A stretch of 64,000 nt of DNA, taken from NCBI RefSeq assembly GCF_933775445.1, contig NC_065876.1, positions 17,918,001 to 17,982,000 of the forward strand, in the 5' to 3' direction. Below the pieces are notes generated by a model. The model made no database searches, was not told the origin of the DNA, and saw only the letters and a list, made by a program, of their open reading frames with translations. This stretch comes from Argentina anserina (Eukaryota > Streptophyta > Magnoliopsida > Rosales > Rosaceae). The stretch's first letter is position 1, and each line of letters starts with the position of its first letter. Shown piece after piece: positions 37,071-51,145 of the stretch. A program made the translations under genes and the position numbers.

Positions 37071-38904
37071 CAAACGGTTTCTTGACCTGTCAAATTGTCA
37101 ATGTCATTGGCTTGTCATCTGTGTTGGTTCCTACTTTGGTTTTGGTAGTATTAATATCCTTACTTGTTTGACCATGTTTTGCATGACATGGATCCTCTCC
37201 CGATCCTTCTAACCACCTGACCTACCTGATCTTTTAATAAGATCATGACATGTGGCATTTAATGAATCCAACGGATTGAAACAAGTTTTAAAATTTTTAC
37301 TTCTTACTTCTATTCATTTGTTCCTTCACGACTCCCATCTCTCCCACTCTGTTCGTTTCTTTTTCTTGAACTTCAATGCTTCAGTATAATATTGATGGAG
37401 ATCTTTTTATAAGATCTTGATTAATTCTAGGACCCAACACATGAATTTATCATAAGGAAGTATGAACTATGAACCATCACAAATCGGAACAAAAGCAAAA
37501 CCATTTTCTCGGCAATCTTAACAAAGAGCTTGCCCAGATGAACCAAAACCTTCGGTGGAAATTGAACCCCGCTATCCAAATCTCCACCACAAGCAGATGA
37601 TGTAATTTCGATTCTTTCCCCGTACGACCAGCCATTCTAAAACATCTTGATCCAAATGAAAACTCCCCAACATTTGGGAAAGTCATCTTGTATTGAAAGT
37701 TTGAAACAAAACACCGAATTATCATACGATATGATTACCTAACACCCAAGCAATCCTGGGTATAATTGAGGCGATGAAATGATACACGAATCAAATCCAT
37801 CAATGGAAAACCCAGCCCTAAAAATGGAACCCAATTAATTTCGTCCGATCAATTGAATCACAACCAAGTCCCAGAAAGAATGAACAGTCTGGAAATTTAA
37901 GAGAGGTATATCATGCGTAGAAGATGAGGAAATTTGTGAAGTTTTAGCACGGGGAGTTACTTTATACTACTAACTATGCTTACAGGGTTAATATTGATGT
38001 TGAGTAATCGAACCAATCATCATACTACCAGATACAATGGCAGTTACAATGTCGTTATTCTAATAACCAGTGTGACTGGTTGTGTGATTGCAAGTGTTAC
38101 CTGTAGTGTGACTGGTAGTGCAATTAGATACACGGGTAGTCATACTACCAGATACAATGACAGTCACAATGTCAATATTGTAGCTACCAGTGTGACACCT
38201 AATGTGACTGGTGGTGTGACTGCAAGTGTGACATGCCGAGAGAAATTTGTAAATCTGCGAAATAATGTTAAAATTCAAAGGAAATCGGTATGATTGTTTT
38301 CAGAATAAAACAAATAGCTAGAATTATGGAGCCTTGAGCTCCATAATTCGCCGGAAAAGCTTGGAACAACGCCATGGATGGCTGTAGCCCCTTTTTTCGA
38401 GGGTTTCTGCGCCTTATGCGGTAGTCAATTCGGAGTGGGTATGATATCAAATGAAATATGGATAAAAAGAAGAAGTTATGGCCGAAATAAGAAGAATAAT
38501 GAAGAAGAAGAAGAAGAAGAAAAATAAAAAATGGCAAAATAGTGAGCAGATATTAAAAAGTGATTTTTTAATTTTTTTTAAACTTGTTGATATTTTTGTA
38601 ATTTCCAATTAAACGTGAAGACTATTTTTGAATTAAATTTTCATCTTTAACTGTTTTATAATTTAAGATTTGATTTAGTACTAAAAAATAATTTGCCTTG
38701 AAAGTTAATTTTAAGTTTACTAGGAAAGAATATATCTTAACATTTATGTCTTGATTCAATGACGGTTGCCATATCTTCTTGTTTAATTAGAGTGAGTTTG
38801 TGTTTAAGATCGATGCAAACATCGTACTAGAGATCTTTTCTTCATAATATATTTCTAGAAGTTCAATTTTGCGTAGTCTTTGTTTGCCTGTTTAACAATG
38901 TGTC
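37071..38904. other. Intergenic with small repeats
   Basis: No gene recognised. Contains the minisatellite noted separately and a (GAA)n run at about 38498-38521. Confidence 0.5.
38013..38235. repeat. Minisatellite, two about 125-bp units rich in ACCAGTGTGACTGGT dyads
   Basis: CATACTACCAGATACAATG recurs (about 38020 and 38142), each copy followed by GCAGTTACAATGTC or ACAGTCACAATGTC and then ACCAGTGTGAC. Within each unit the short dyad CCAGTGTGACTGG, GTGTGACTGCAAGTGT and related words repeat. Both strands have open frames simply because the repeat lacks stops. Confidence 0.65.
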
Positions 38905-39402
38905 TAAGAGCATCTCCAGCGGTTGAGTCTTTTCTGCCACATGTGCATAACGGTTATAATTTGACAGTCAGAGCTCTTCTCTAACCAAAGAGTCATATAC
39001 ACATGGCGCCGTGTGGATTTGACATAGAGGCCTTCACTGTCAAATTTGACATGCCGAGCCGCTCATGTCTTTTTATATTTTATCATTTCTTTCTCTCCTC
39101 CTCTCTTCCTCCTCGTCCCTTTCCTTCTCTTGAAACGCATATGCAGAAATCAAAGACTTCATCTTCTTTGAATTCTCCCTTTCTTCTACCTTTTGAACAA
39201 GTTCGATCATAATTTCCACCCACCTCTTGTTAAAAGGGATGATGAATTTGGCTTCTCTTCTCTCGCTGCAAATACATCATCTTCTTACAAACCAAAGCCA
39301 AATTCGAACCCAGATTCTTCATACCCAGACCAACCAAAGCAAAATCGAATCGAAATTCATCATACCCAGACCAAACTACTAGCCTGAGAGGGGAAACAAA
39401 AG

Positions 39403-40001
<599 letters not shown>

Positions 40002-40822
40002 GTCTCTCTCTCTCGAACACACTCAGTTTATTCGAAATTGCTCCACTTTTGTGTGTTTAAATGTGCAATTTTTATTAGATTCATACATTTAGTACTGATT
40101 ATGATTCATTTGTGGTAGCTGATGATGCTTTCATTGAATCTGAGTTGTTTTTGTTTTTGTCAAGTAATGTGATTAGTTGGAAGTTTTGATTAGTCTTATG
40201 TCAAATGCAGTTGTAGACATCATACTGATCTTTGTTTCTTTTGCATTATCTGAATCCTATTCAATCTGGGTTATATCGACAATGCGGCAATAAGTATGAA
40301 ACATAGTGCTTGCTTTGTTTGTTTACAATTGCATAAATGATAACACCAGTAGTATTGATATCAACAGCAGAAATAAAAACAAGATAAAAGATCCATAAAC
40401 ATTATAATAATGTTCAAAATTGACATTTCCATTGGAGTTAAGATTTACCAAAATTTGCATATGTTAACTTTGCCATGTAAGATGTCAAATTTTGAATTTG
40501 ACAAAACCAAAAGACATCTCCATTGGAGATGCTCTAAGGTAGCAAGGTGCCTAAATGAGGAACAAGACAACGGGAGTATATATAGGATCACACCATCTTC
40601 ATATGAGCTTTTTACAGATGCATTTTACATTTGACTTGGTATTAGGTAAGCAAGTAATCGATAAAGTACGTAGAGACATTATAGAACGTACGTACATAAT
40701 TCTGGTATAACATGAACTTCAGGACAAATGGACAATCAAACAGTATACGGAGGACGAGCAGTGCACTATTGTAATGGAAGCTGCATACAAATGCAAGCTA
40801 TTTTCTATAATTTATACACTAC

Positions 40823-41039
40823 TGTTCCAGGAGAATTAATATTATACTATTGTGTATGTCTTAGCCTTATTAGGATTCCTGTTAGATATAGATTCATATC
40901 TCTGTAATAGATTACGACTCCGAATCCTACGGTATTGTGGTTATGTAATGCCTATATATAGGCCATATTATGAATTAATAAATGGTTACGTCATGTTCCA
41001 TTACTTTGTTATTATTCTCGTTTCGTTCCTCCTCCATCA
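40823..41039 (+). repeat. Copia 5' LTR, 217 bp
   Basis: Shares TTCCTGTTAGAKATAGATTC, ATCTCTGTAATAGATTA, CCTATATATAG and TTATTATTCTCGTTTCGTTC with the 3' LTR. Confidence 0.93.
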
Positions 41040-41179
41040 CGTTATTTAAACCCTATCCCTGAAATCTTATACTCCGACAGCTTTTCTTCCTTTTGCTATA
41101 GTCGGAAAAGTTGAGAATTTCCGAAAAATTGTCGTCGGAAAGACATAGTAGAAAAAAAATCAAAAATCGAAGTTATTGT

Positions 41180-41870
41180 GGGTTCCTAGGAATTTGCTCT
41201 GGGCACCCCATCCTCCGTCGACCTCTATTGGTCAACTGGCACCGGCTACAACTACTTCTCCCAACCGAGTACTCGACGACGTGAAGCTTCTCTGTCAAGC
41301 AACCCATGGACGCCTCCTTCCCCGCGACTCAGTGTTCTGATTCTTCACGAGTCCGACATGCCGTCCAGCTCAGACCCGGCGACGCACCAACCCAGATTCA
41401 TCGCGCCGCCACGAAGTCGTCGACCTCGTCAAGCCTCCCCGACGCTCCGACGACCCTGCTAGCGCATCTCGTCAGACCACAATGGCGCATACCCTCCCCG
41501 ATAGCCCTCCTCTGTGCAGCCCCGACGAGACTCAGCGTTGGACCCGGTTCTGCAGATTCAGGACCCGACCCGATTTTTGCTCGACCTAACGCTGCCAAGT
41601 TTTGACGCTGACGTTCTGCGGCCAAGATCGACCAGCGCGCCCGTCCCGGCATCGCCTGCATTCTTTGGGCGCCATTCTACCCTAGTATGGCTTCTCCGAA
41701 CTCCGATGAGGTCGCCCCAGATTTTTGGATTTCGACCCGTTTCTTTGGTTTCGACCAGCCTTGACCTGTCTTCAGCAAATCTCGGCCCAGTTCGATTTTT
41801 GGACCCGACTCGTGTCGGCCTTTGGGCATTGTGCTAGCCCTAGCAGCCCCCTTTGGGCCTCAGTCATTCC
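41180..41870 (+). other. GC-rich leader of the copia element
   Basis: GC-rich island inside an AT-rich element, open in several frames on both strands with no recognisable domain. Could be untranslated leader or captured sequence. Unlike gag. Confidence 0.5.
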
Positions 41871-42195
41871 GAGCCAAACAACCCTATTGGCCACATATTT
41901 TCTTTTCTTTTTCCTATTTAATTATTTAATTGTTTCATTGCACGTTTAGTTCCTAACTACGTTTTTACCTGCTCGTAATAGGAAAAATGATCAACCGTCG
42001 TACCATTGTAATGACATGCATGCCCAAGATGGATATTATTCAGGAGCTTTTTATGTAATCAGTACGAAGATCAACAACGAAAAGGAATTCATCAAGCAAT
42101 TTTCCTACACGAAGATCGATTTGTTGAGCAATTTAATTATATGCGGTCTATTTGGCAGACCAACAAGTATGTTTTTTTTAAAGTTGCTGCTTTTG

Positions 42196-42196
<1 letters not shown>

Positions 42197-42231
<35 letters not shown>
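42197..42231. repeat. (AT)n microsatellite
   Basis: About 17 AT units inside the copia element. Confidence 0.95.
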
Positions 42232-42234
<3 letters not shown>

Positions 42235-43973
42235 TATCGGGCGCTATTAGCCTTCTTCATGTCTCTTTTCCGGAATTTCCTATAACGCCGATGAAACCAA
42301 AGAGGGACATGATTCCCCTCTTGGTCGACGTTTTTCGTGTGAGGGTTCTGGGGGAGTGACGTTATTATTTAAAGGGAAGAAATCGATTTCGTGTGGTTGT
42401 CTGAGTACACCGCTGTTTTTGGGTGCGATCATGAGAATCGCCGATATGCATCGATTATTTTGTGACCATATCCATCACAACCCTTCTAATTATGGTTACA
42501 TACTTGAATAGTTTCGATTACTCGAAACCTATACAACTCTCGTTTCTTATGGATGCATCACCATCGCGACTGTTATTTAAATGTTTATGAGTTTTTTTTT
42601 AAAACTCATGTCTATAAACGATAATCCCAAGGACTTTTTACGTACTCATTTTTGAGTTGAAATTCACTATTTTGAAGCAGCGCTATTTTCTGATAGAAGA
42701 TCCTCAAATTCTATGGGACACACTTAAAGTGATTCAATAACCGTCTATGACGATGTATTACTGGAGTTGACTTTAATGCATGCTCCACATCCAAGAAACA
42801 CATGCCATTTTTGGCACTGTATCTTTTTATTAAGGGAACTTTGGAGATGGAAACGTAAAATTCTTTCATTCTCAAGTAAGCAAATTTTTGAGCCTTCGGC
42901 TAAGGCTCCGCCCGATCCGATATGCAAGATTTTTGTTGGTACGGACTTTTGATTAGTCAATCTATTTTGACTATGTTTTCTGCTTATTATTACTTTAATT
43001 ATGACGTTGACATTGCCATGTTTCTTGTTCGACTTTAGCTTAAATCGTCTATTGCAATTGGAAGCTTTGTTATGTTGTATTTAAGATTGGCATATTCAAT
43101 AAAATTTCTCGTATTCCTTGTTTACAAGATGATCTCGTGAGAATTTTATTTGCCTTGACTTAGCATGAATGGTCAACGTTTGCAACTCACGTGGTTTTTA
43201 AATTGGCCGATTTTGGGTTACAAGGGACCCTAATAGTACTACATTGTGAATTTGGACTTTAAAATTTGGAAACGGACCTCGTAACGTAAAACATTGACGT
43301 GGTTTTAGCCTCGGCCGTACCTGGTTACTGTTCCGGCATTTCTGGAACGTTTTCCGGCATTTTGGCCGCTTTCCGGCCACTTGGCGGTGTTTGCTGTCGA
43401 ACATGCAGCTCCAGCCTCCTTAACGTCCATTTTCGGCCGCCGCCAGCCGGTTTTCTAGCAATCGGCGCCGGCAGTTTCCGGTGAGTTTTTCGACAGTTTT
43501 TTTGTCATTTCTCATCATTTTTGCGGCATATTTCCCGCAGTTGTTGCTACCATGTTTTCCCAGTACAAATTTCACCCGGTTTTGAGTTATTTTGACATGG
43601 TTTTCCAGTTAAGTTTCCGTTTTTTTTTCAAGTCGTTTCATAGCTCAAACGATTTTATTATTATCGGTGACCACCCGCATCAATTGGATGGTTTTTACCA
43701 CCCTAATTGTTTGGTATTCAACTGCTACAATACCATGTTTTTCCAACTCTTAAGTTGAAGAATGTAGTTCTATTGGCATGTGATACATTCGATCGGATTG
43801 CACTTTGTTTCAATCCCCTCCTCTTACAATATTCTATGTGTGATGTCTAGAGAAGTTCACTGCGTCGTTGGCTCTCTTCATTTTGAGAATGTCCCGCCAT
43901 GAAGTCGAGTGCCTTGCTAATTGCGTAACCACCCACACTGTCATACGACGCATGTAGTTGTTTTACAAATCTT

Positions 43974-45620
43974 GTGTGGAGATTGTGTTTTATATCTTCG
44001 TGCCTTGCTATGTTTGAAAGGCCATACTTGCCAATGATACATTTTCATCTTGATACTTGTGTTACCTCTAAGACAGCAGCCCAGCGCCGCATCTTAGGGA
44101 AGATAAAGAGTCCCGAGAATGGTTTGTATCTAACTTCCATTCGAATCTTTGAATCATATGCGGTTGAACGCAACTTTTGTGATTCGGACTTTTATATGCT
44201 TTCGCATACCCGTCTTGGGCACCTTGTACGTGATATGATGATTAAAATTCTTAAGAATTCACATGGTCATCCATTTTTCATGTCCCGGAAGCGATTAGAG
44301 GATCACCTCACGCGTGCTCCACACGGTGAGGCCATGCCTACTCGTGCACTGCACGGTGTGGCCGAGCCTGTGCCTCTCGGCAGCTCCACGGCATTCAGGC
44401 CGTCGGTCGTGGCATCCCCTCCTTCACAGGAACTTGTGATGCCTCATGTGTTGTCTAATGTCTCCATGACAATCTCTGGTGTCCATCGCTCGTTTTGCAA
44501 AGCTTGTCCTCTTGCTAAATTTAAAGAAGTCCTTCATTTGCTGAGCCTTCGACCGAGAATATTCCATTCTTACAAAGTATTTAAGGTGACTTTAGTGGAC
44601 CCTATCCAACCGAATGTGGACATTTTTTTGGTATTTTTATGGTATAGGTTAAGAGCATCGACACGTTGGTCACACATCACTTTGCTTTCCATAAGGAACG
44701 CTGCATTTGCTAAGTTTTTAGCTATGATCATTTACTGATCTAATCACCGAGATTGTAAAATAATCACCATACGATCTCAACTTAGCTCGTCAATAATTTT
44801 GGGGCTTACAGTAGATCATGTTATGTTGGTAAACTTTTTGAATTGTATGGTTCTAGACTTTTGCTACTTTACTTAATATATGTATGCATGCCAATTTTTG
44901 TGTTTTATAAGCTATTCTTCAAGTAATATGTATAAGAATAATAGTTACACTAAAATAAGTTTATTTATTATGTTTATGTCGCAAGGCTTACGCCTTTTAC
45001 GCTTTACGCCTTAAGGCTCTATACTCTCGGAAAAACGCCTTGAGGTACGCCTTAGCGTTTTAAAACACTGCATCATACTAAGGGCTCACCACCCTTCCCA
45101 TCCTCTCAAATCTATTCGATTGGATATTGGGGGGGGGGGCGTTCACCTCCAAGAATTTTGATGATTTCAATTTGCATATCTACTAGGATCGACGTTGAAC
45201 ATATTATTCCTCATATTTATTCACTGCACGATCCAGTAGAGCTCGGACTTGGTTATGGGTACTAACCTACTGATTTTTGCATGGGGATATGTAATGATGT
45301 TGCGTGCAGCGACACTTATTCGTTTCAGACCCACAACTCACCAAGCGTTTAGTGCGTACCAGATGGTCACTAGATACGGTCCCAACGTTCTTTTCACTAA
45401 CGCCTATTTGGTTAAGTTGTTTATGTGCCTCTCTTGTAGTAATCTCAATGGGTCTACATGAAACGATTAAGTATTTTGGTTGGTTATGATTTATGAATCA
45501 CCAACACTTGTCTGCTATTCCCAATCTACAACCGTGGATCTCTATCCTGCGATATTAGCAGACGGTCACTTTGATGAGACATACTTCCCGTCTTTAGGGG
45601 GAGATATGGAATGCACCCAT
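43974..45620 (+). pseudogene. Copia pol remnant (GAG-pre-integrase and integrase core)
   Basis: 44200-44280 encodes SHTRLGHLVRD and ILKNSHGHPFF, and 44490-44515 encodes CKACPLAKFKE: the HHCC zinc-binding part of copia integrase. 45310-45400 encodes AATLIRFRPTTHQAFSAYQM then VTRYGPNV, from the integrase core, and 45570-45600 encodes DGHFDETYFPSLGGD, still further along the integrase C-terminus. These lie in several frames with stops between. Catalytic reverse transcriptase and RNase H are not recognisable. Confidence 0.8.
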
Positions 45621-46293
45621 TCCGGTTTTAACGCCAGGAATTGACGTGGTGTGGCACTATGTCTCATTAAGATCCCACACTACTCTGAGTAAGCAATAAG
45701 TGTAATGCATTATCAACCTCCAGAAAGTCAAAGATTCGACAAAGCACTGTGAACTGCTCCGATGGAATTAGGTTGTGAACGCTATGTCATCGGAAAGCCA
45801 TGAGTGTCTATGTTCCAGAAAATTTTATGGTTCGCTAATACCTATTGTGACGAAGAAGTTATGGTTTAAGTGAGTAAATGTCATTCTACCCGAGAATCTG
45901 ATTTTCATTGCAAACTCTTGTTTTGAGGATTTATGCAATCTTGTTACTCTAGATCTAAGTTTGGCTAAGTATAGCATGTATGATCTAAGGATGTGTGGCT
46001 AGATTAATGATTAATCATTAGCCCAATACTACTTTTGAGACGCATGTAATGAACGTTGCATACGTTGTTCTTTGTAATCCATGATTATGACACTAAGCAG
46101 GTGGAGTTGTTTCGTAGACTTCAGGAGGAGTTTACCTCACATGATGCTATCAAATGTTGACGGTGCGTTGTGCTCTTTTTCCCTTCGATCAAGCTTTGTT
46201 TTTACCTAAGAGGTTTTTATTTTACTTGACAAGGTTTTTACTGAGGCAACGATGTGCGCACCATGCAACCTAGGCATGCGACACAAGGGGAAA

Positions 46294-46509
46294 TGTTCCG
46301 GGAGAATTACTATTCTACCCTTGTTTGTGTGTTAGTCTTATTAGGTTTCCTGTTAGAGATAGATTCACATCTCTGTAATAGATTAGGACTCTGAATTCTA
46401 TGAAATTGTGTTTATATTAGCCTATATATAGACCCAATTATCAATGAATAAACAGTTATGTTATGTTCCATTATGTTGTTATTATTCTCGTTTCGTTCCT
46501 CCTCCAACA
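46294..46509 (+). repeat. Copia 3' LTR, 216 bp
   Basis: Begins TGTTCCGGGAGAATTA after the polypurine tract, ends CTCCTCCAACA before the ACTAC duplication. Confidence 0.93.
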
Positions 46510-46514
46510 ACTAC

Positions 46515-47271
46515 ATAATTTTCATTTATAAAAACTTGTGCGATAAAAGTCAAATGCAACTTAAAATGTAATTTTGTCAAAAAACTTAAAATGTAATTTA
46601 AGGCATAACCTACGGTCAAAGATGCATGATTGAGACTTGAGAAATGTGTGCATGTTAGCTTTCTAAATAATTAGATGATTAATCCTTTTGGAAATTGAAA
46701 GCTGCGATTTATTATATGTAACACTTCTTTAAGTGCACAGTAAGCTATGGACATCTCCGGGATCGTTCATCTCTTCAGTGAACACCAAATCATTTTTTCT
46801 CTTTTATAATCGCCAAAAGAATCTCCAAAACGTACTCCATATGTGGTTGTATTTCTCACATTAAGAAATGTATTCATTTAAGAAATGTATACATTAATAT
46901 ATCAAATTCTGTGAAGTGCTGAGAACTATATATGAATGACTTTTTTTCAGTTTCAATTGCACACTGATATTATATGCAGTTTACCTTTATAGCTTCTCAT
47001 GCATGCCTTGGTTGATGGAGCAGCAATCTGTTACCCTCATTATACTCCATTTGTTCACTTTAGTTCCATCTTTGAACAATTTATAAGTTTCTTACAACTA
47101 ATTTTTCGGCTGCAACTTTTGTTCGTTAATTCATCTTCTATTTAAACTCTACTTTGGTGCATTAGACTGCTGATGCATTCGATCAGATTATTTGATTGAA
47201 TTGATTTAAACTCTACTGTGGTATCATCGATCAAGAGGCTATAGCTAGCTAGCTGCAGAGAGCAGACTGGA
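46515..47271 (+). other. Upstream region of the GT47 pseudogene
   Basis: AT-rich; no firm promoter call. Confidence 0.4.
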
Positions 47272-49050
47272 ATGGGGAGATCTCAATGGAATGCTGGAAA
47301 GTGCCCCAATCAACTCTGGTTTGTTCTCATTGCTTCCTTTATTTTTCTCTTTATATTGATTTCAACGGAGTATTCCACTCTTACTGCCGGAACAAGTCTC
47401 ATTCGGGTGACATTTTTCATCACAAATTTTGCAAATGTGATAGTAACCCGTCAAGACCATTCCACTCGTCCTTCTGACGATCATAACCAGACTACTGCTG
47501 ATTCTCGAATATCCAAAGCAATCAGCGATAGGGAGCTGAATAGTAACTTTATCACAAACTATAATACTACCAATACTAGTAGCACTCTTGCATATCCATT
47601 TTCCCAAGCGATACAGCCACAATATAGTTCCACCCCCGGGGAGAACAATGATTCTAAAAATACTACTCTCATTGATGATACACGGCAGCCTATACCTAAG
47701 CATGTTAATAAATCCAGTCACCAAACCCCTGATTCTGATTCTTGCTTGGGTCAATACATTTATGTTTTATGATCTTCCAAAGAGGTTCAACCAGAATTTG
47801 CTCAAGAATTGCCATTACCTTCAAAAATGGATTGATATGTGCCCCTACATGTCAAACATGGGTCTTGGTCCTGAACTAGTAGGCAAATATTCCGAAACAC
47901 ATGGTCATGCGCACGATGAATTGTCCGGCAATGGTTGGTTTGCTACAAATCAGTTCTCATTAGAAGTCATCTTCCATAACAGGATGAAGCAGTACAAGTG
48001 TTTAACTAACGATTCATCACTTGCCTCAGCATTCTTTGTACCCTTGCCGGCCTTGATATTGGTCAGTACCATTGGGGGTTTGGGGCTACAACACATCAGT
48101 TAAAGATGCTGCTCCCTCTGAATTGGTGAAGTTGCTTTCTGATAGAGCTGAATGGAGAACAATGTGGGGTAAGTACCATTTCTTAATTGGAGGCAGAATT
48201 GCTTGGGATTTTAGGAGACAATCAGATGATGAATCCGGTTGGGGAACTAAGTTCATGTTTTGACCAGAATCCAAGAACATGACATTGTTGTCAATTGAGT
48301 CGAGCTCTTGGAAAAACGAGCAGGCGATACCATATCCTACCTACTTCCATCCCTCAAAGAAGAGCCAAGTGCTTGAGTGGCAAGCAAGAATGAGAAAGCA
48401 AGAAAGGAATTACCTCTTCAGCTTTGCTGGTTCTCCAAGACCAGATTACAAACCAAATTTCGTAATATGCTTATAAGCCAATGCAAGTCTTCAACCAAAT
48501 ATTGAAAACTTGTACAGTGTCATCATGGTGCAAACAAGTGTGAAGATCCCTTATATGTCATGAAGGTGTTTGAATCATCAGTTTTCTGCTTGCAGCCTAC
48601 TGGGGACTCATTCACGCGTCGTTCAATATTTGACTCCGTTTTCGGAGGCTGCATTCCAGTTTTCTTTCATCCTGGTTCAGCTTATGTGCAATATACTTGG
48701 CATTTTCCCAGAGACATATCCAAGTACTCTGTTTTCATATCAGAAAATGATGTCAAGAAGCAAAAAGTGATGATCAATGATACATTGCTAGGACTTCCCA
48801 ATCATCAAGTGAAAGCTATGAGAGAGGAGGTCATACAGTTGATTCCGAGAATAATTTATGCAGATCCAAGGGCATCTAGATTGGAGAAGCTTGAAGATGC
48901 ATTTGACATAGCAGTTAAGGACTTAAGGGGGTACTTCAAAAAATAGAGAAAACTAGGAGGGACATGAAAGAGGGTAAAGATCCTGGTAGTGCTTTCTCTG
49001 AAATAAATGCTACCAAATTTGATATTCATGAGATAGGAGAGAGCTACTAG
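47272..49050 (+). pseudogene. GT47 xyloglucan galactosyltransferase (MUR3/KATAMARI1-like) pseudogene
   Basis: The intact family is Golgi type II membrane enzymes adding galactose to xyloglucan. Here ATG 47272 is followed by a membrane anchor (LWFVLIASFIFLFILIST, about residues 14-31), an N-glycosylation-rich stem and exostosin-domain blocks: [87 protein letters not shown] and [15 protein letters not shown]. Breaks: an extra T near 47765 (YIYVL then stop, where YVYDLPKR is expected), a small deletion near 48048, TGA at about 48260 after GTKFMF, TGA at 48503 where Cys is expected, and frameshifts near 48470 and 48930. Like most MUR3 family members it is intronless. Conservation is high between breaks, so inactivation may be fairly recent. 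Confidence 0.88.
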
Positions 49051-49119
49051 CCAGACACAAGCAAATATGGAATGTAATATTTTTCAGAAGAATAGCAATT
49101 TTCCATATTTTTATAAACA

Positions 49120-50115
49120 GAAAATTTCAAAGCATCTAATGTTTTTTTGGTTGTTAACAGATTGGATTGGGATTGTGCGTGGTGGTTGTGCGAGAGAGGA
49201 GGATCTTGTTGGTCGGGTTCTGGTTTATGCTTCACTGGTCTTAGTGTCAGGAGGGATGTGCGTGGCCGGTGCGAGAGTCGTCTGATGGTGTAGATGTAGA
49301 GGCGGTGCAGTGTGGGTTAGATCGTTTCGATCCGATCCGATCCGGGCTGCTCTCTCTAGATCTGATTTGAGGAGTAGTATGAACTGTTTGATTGCTTGGG
49401 GTGGCGCTGGTTGCCGGAGCGGCATGGTTGGCGCGGTGTTACTAGTGGTGATCAGACGAGGTTGGAGCGGCAGTAGGTTAGGTGGTCCTCTGGTGGTGGT
49501 TGACGTGAAGCTGGATCGGGGTCGGCTGGTGGTTCTCCTTCTCTCTCCAAATATGGTTTGGGATTGGGTCAACCTTTTAGGCCTAAACCTAATTAAGTTT
49601 TCTGTTCTAGTTTTTATTTATTTTTATTTACTATGTTGTGCATTTGGCGTTTAATAAACCTTTTTTAATGCTGTATCGAGCTGTGTGCACTCTTTGTGCT
49701 TTGTCTGCTCTAGGTAGGCGGTGAGTTCATTGTTTTATCAAATAATCGTTGCCGCCTAGTTGTAGGGTGAGACCAAGTGTCGTCGGATTAATTTTCTAGC
49801 GGCAATGTAGGATGAGAGCTGCTTTATTTGACATTAGAATATGTAGGCGATGGTTCATCATTTTCAACGGTACATATCTACTGTGCTCTCAATTATGTCA
49901 TCGTTGTTTCAAAGCAAATAGAGTCACCATTAGATTAGTGTTCTTTGCTAATTGGTGCTTTGTTGGGTACTTAGTTGTAGAGACTTCTGATATTATTTTA
50001 GGTTTTTGTAATCAAGAGTTCAGGCTTCACGTCGTATTCGACAGTTTCATTAATGCAGGCTAGAGGGTAGCCACACAAAGCCCTTTATTCAAAAAAAAGA
50101 AAAGAAAAAGAGAGA
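49120..50115 (+). mobile_element. Possible 5'-truncated LINE-like retroposon tail
   Basis: A GC-rich, G/T-biased stretch (49190-49560) is followed by AT-rich sequence and closes in CCCTTTATTC and an A-rich tail AAAAAAAAGAAAAGAAAAAGAG (50091-50113, given here in two parts: eight A, then GAAAAG and AAAAAG). This looks like the 3' end of a plant L1-type or other poly-A retroposon. No reverse transcriptase motif is present and no clear target duplication was found. Confidence 0.35.
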
Positions 50116-50816
50116 GACTAGAGAGGTGCAAATGGGTGAAATTATAAAATTTCGAATTTAGTAGCTTCTACAAAATGTTTTCTGCGTGAGGAAGTAGAGC
50201 CTGATACCTCACTATACTTATCACTGTGATTCTAAAATGCATCTTTCTGCCTTCCCTCATCCCTTTTTTGGATACACAGTATGGTTATATATAAAGCCTT
50301 GCCCGTATAACCCGAAAATTTGTTTACATGGAATGAGGGAGATAGATCTTCATCACAGTGACACATTCTGTACACTCTTAATTCACTTTGAGCAAGGATT
50401 TTCATCGGCTTCGTCTGAATGAGATATCATGTTGCATTTTCAATCCATTACAGTCATTGTCGCCTGTCGGGAAAGGGAGATGTACAGAGAGCATTCCGTC
50501 TTATTTATTGAGATTTTCTTAGCAGAAGATGATCATATGGCTTGAAAGAAAGGCATTCCAGTCCAACTGGTCATGTAAGCTAGTATTTTTGCAATATTGT
50601 TCTAAATTTGAAACGGTAAATTTGATTTTTAAAGATAAAGAGGTTCAGATTTTAGTGAAGAGCATGGTACTATTGAAATTACTCAGACAAATGAGAGCAC
50701 TTAAAAATAACAAATTAACACATGCCATTTGTGCAAATTAAACTAAAGCGTCACAAGCATGCAAGATTAATGATAGATCAAGATGTTTTGATATCGATTA
50801 CAGACTCTCTCATTCT
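50116..50816. other. Intergenic, nothing recognised
   Basis: No supportable gene. Confidence 0.4.
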
Positions 50817-51145
50817 CTACAAGCTACAAAGTTCCACACACAATGCCTTCTTTTCAAGGCGTTTGATTTTGCAAGTGATAATGTCACCCACCTTCAGTAC
50901 TTGGGAGAAGTCTGAAACTTCCCTCCCATTAACTTTAAAATCATCTCTCTGAAGCGCAGTAACCAATCCAGCTCCCACAGTACAAATTGACATTTTGGGA
51001 AGAGCCCTGCGAACTATCGCCTGCACAATGCTTCCTTCAGAGAGTGTTTCACAAGTTTCACAAGTTTCACCTGTCATAGTATAGAACTTGTCGTCCGCAT
51101 TTAGATCTTCATACATTTTACGCCCACCCAAAACCCCTGTTTTAA

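Larger units (their letters stand above)
40818..46514 (+). mobile_element. Degenerate Ty1/copia LTR retrotransposon, 5.69 kb
   Basis: The element runs 40823-46509. LTRs at 40823-41039 and 46294-46509 both begin TGTTCC and end in CA. They are flanked by the 5-bp duplication ACTAC (40818-40822 and 46510-46514). A polypurine tract CAAGGGGAAA directly precedes the 3' LTR. The interior has remnants of copia integrase but is too short and broken for a full gag-pol. The LTRs differ at roughly 15-20 percent of positions by eye, so the insertion is old. The usual methionine-tRNA primer site is not visible after the 5' LTR. Confidence 0.93.

Noticed and set aside
37976..38293. Threonine/serine/valine-rich secreted-type repeat protein
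   Set aside because: Both strands are open across the same minisatellite; no start context or conserved domain.
41306..41837. Proline/serine-rich proteins on both strands of the copia leader
   Set aside because: GC-rich sequence with few stops, open in opposite frames and with no domain.
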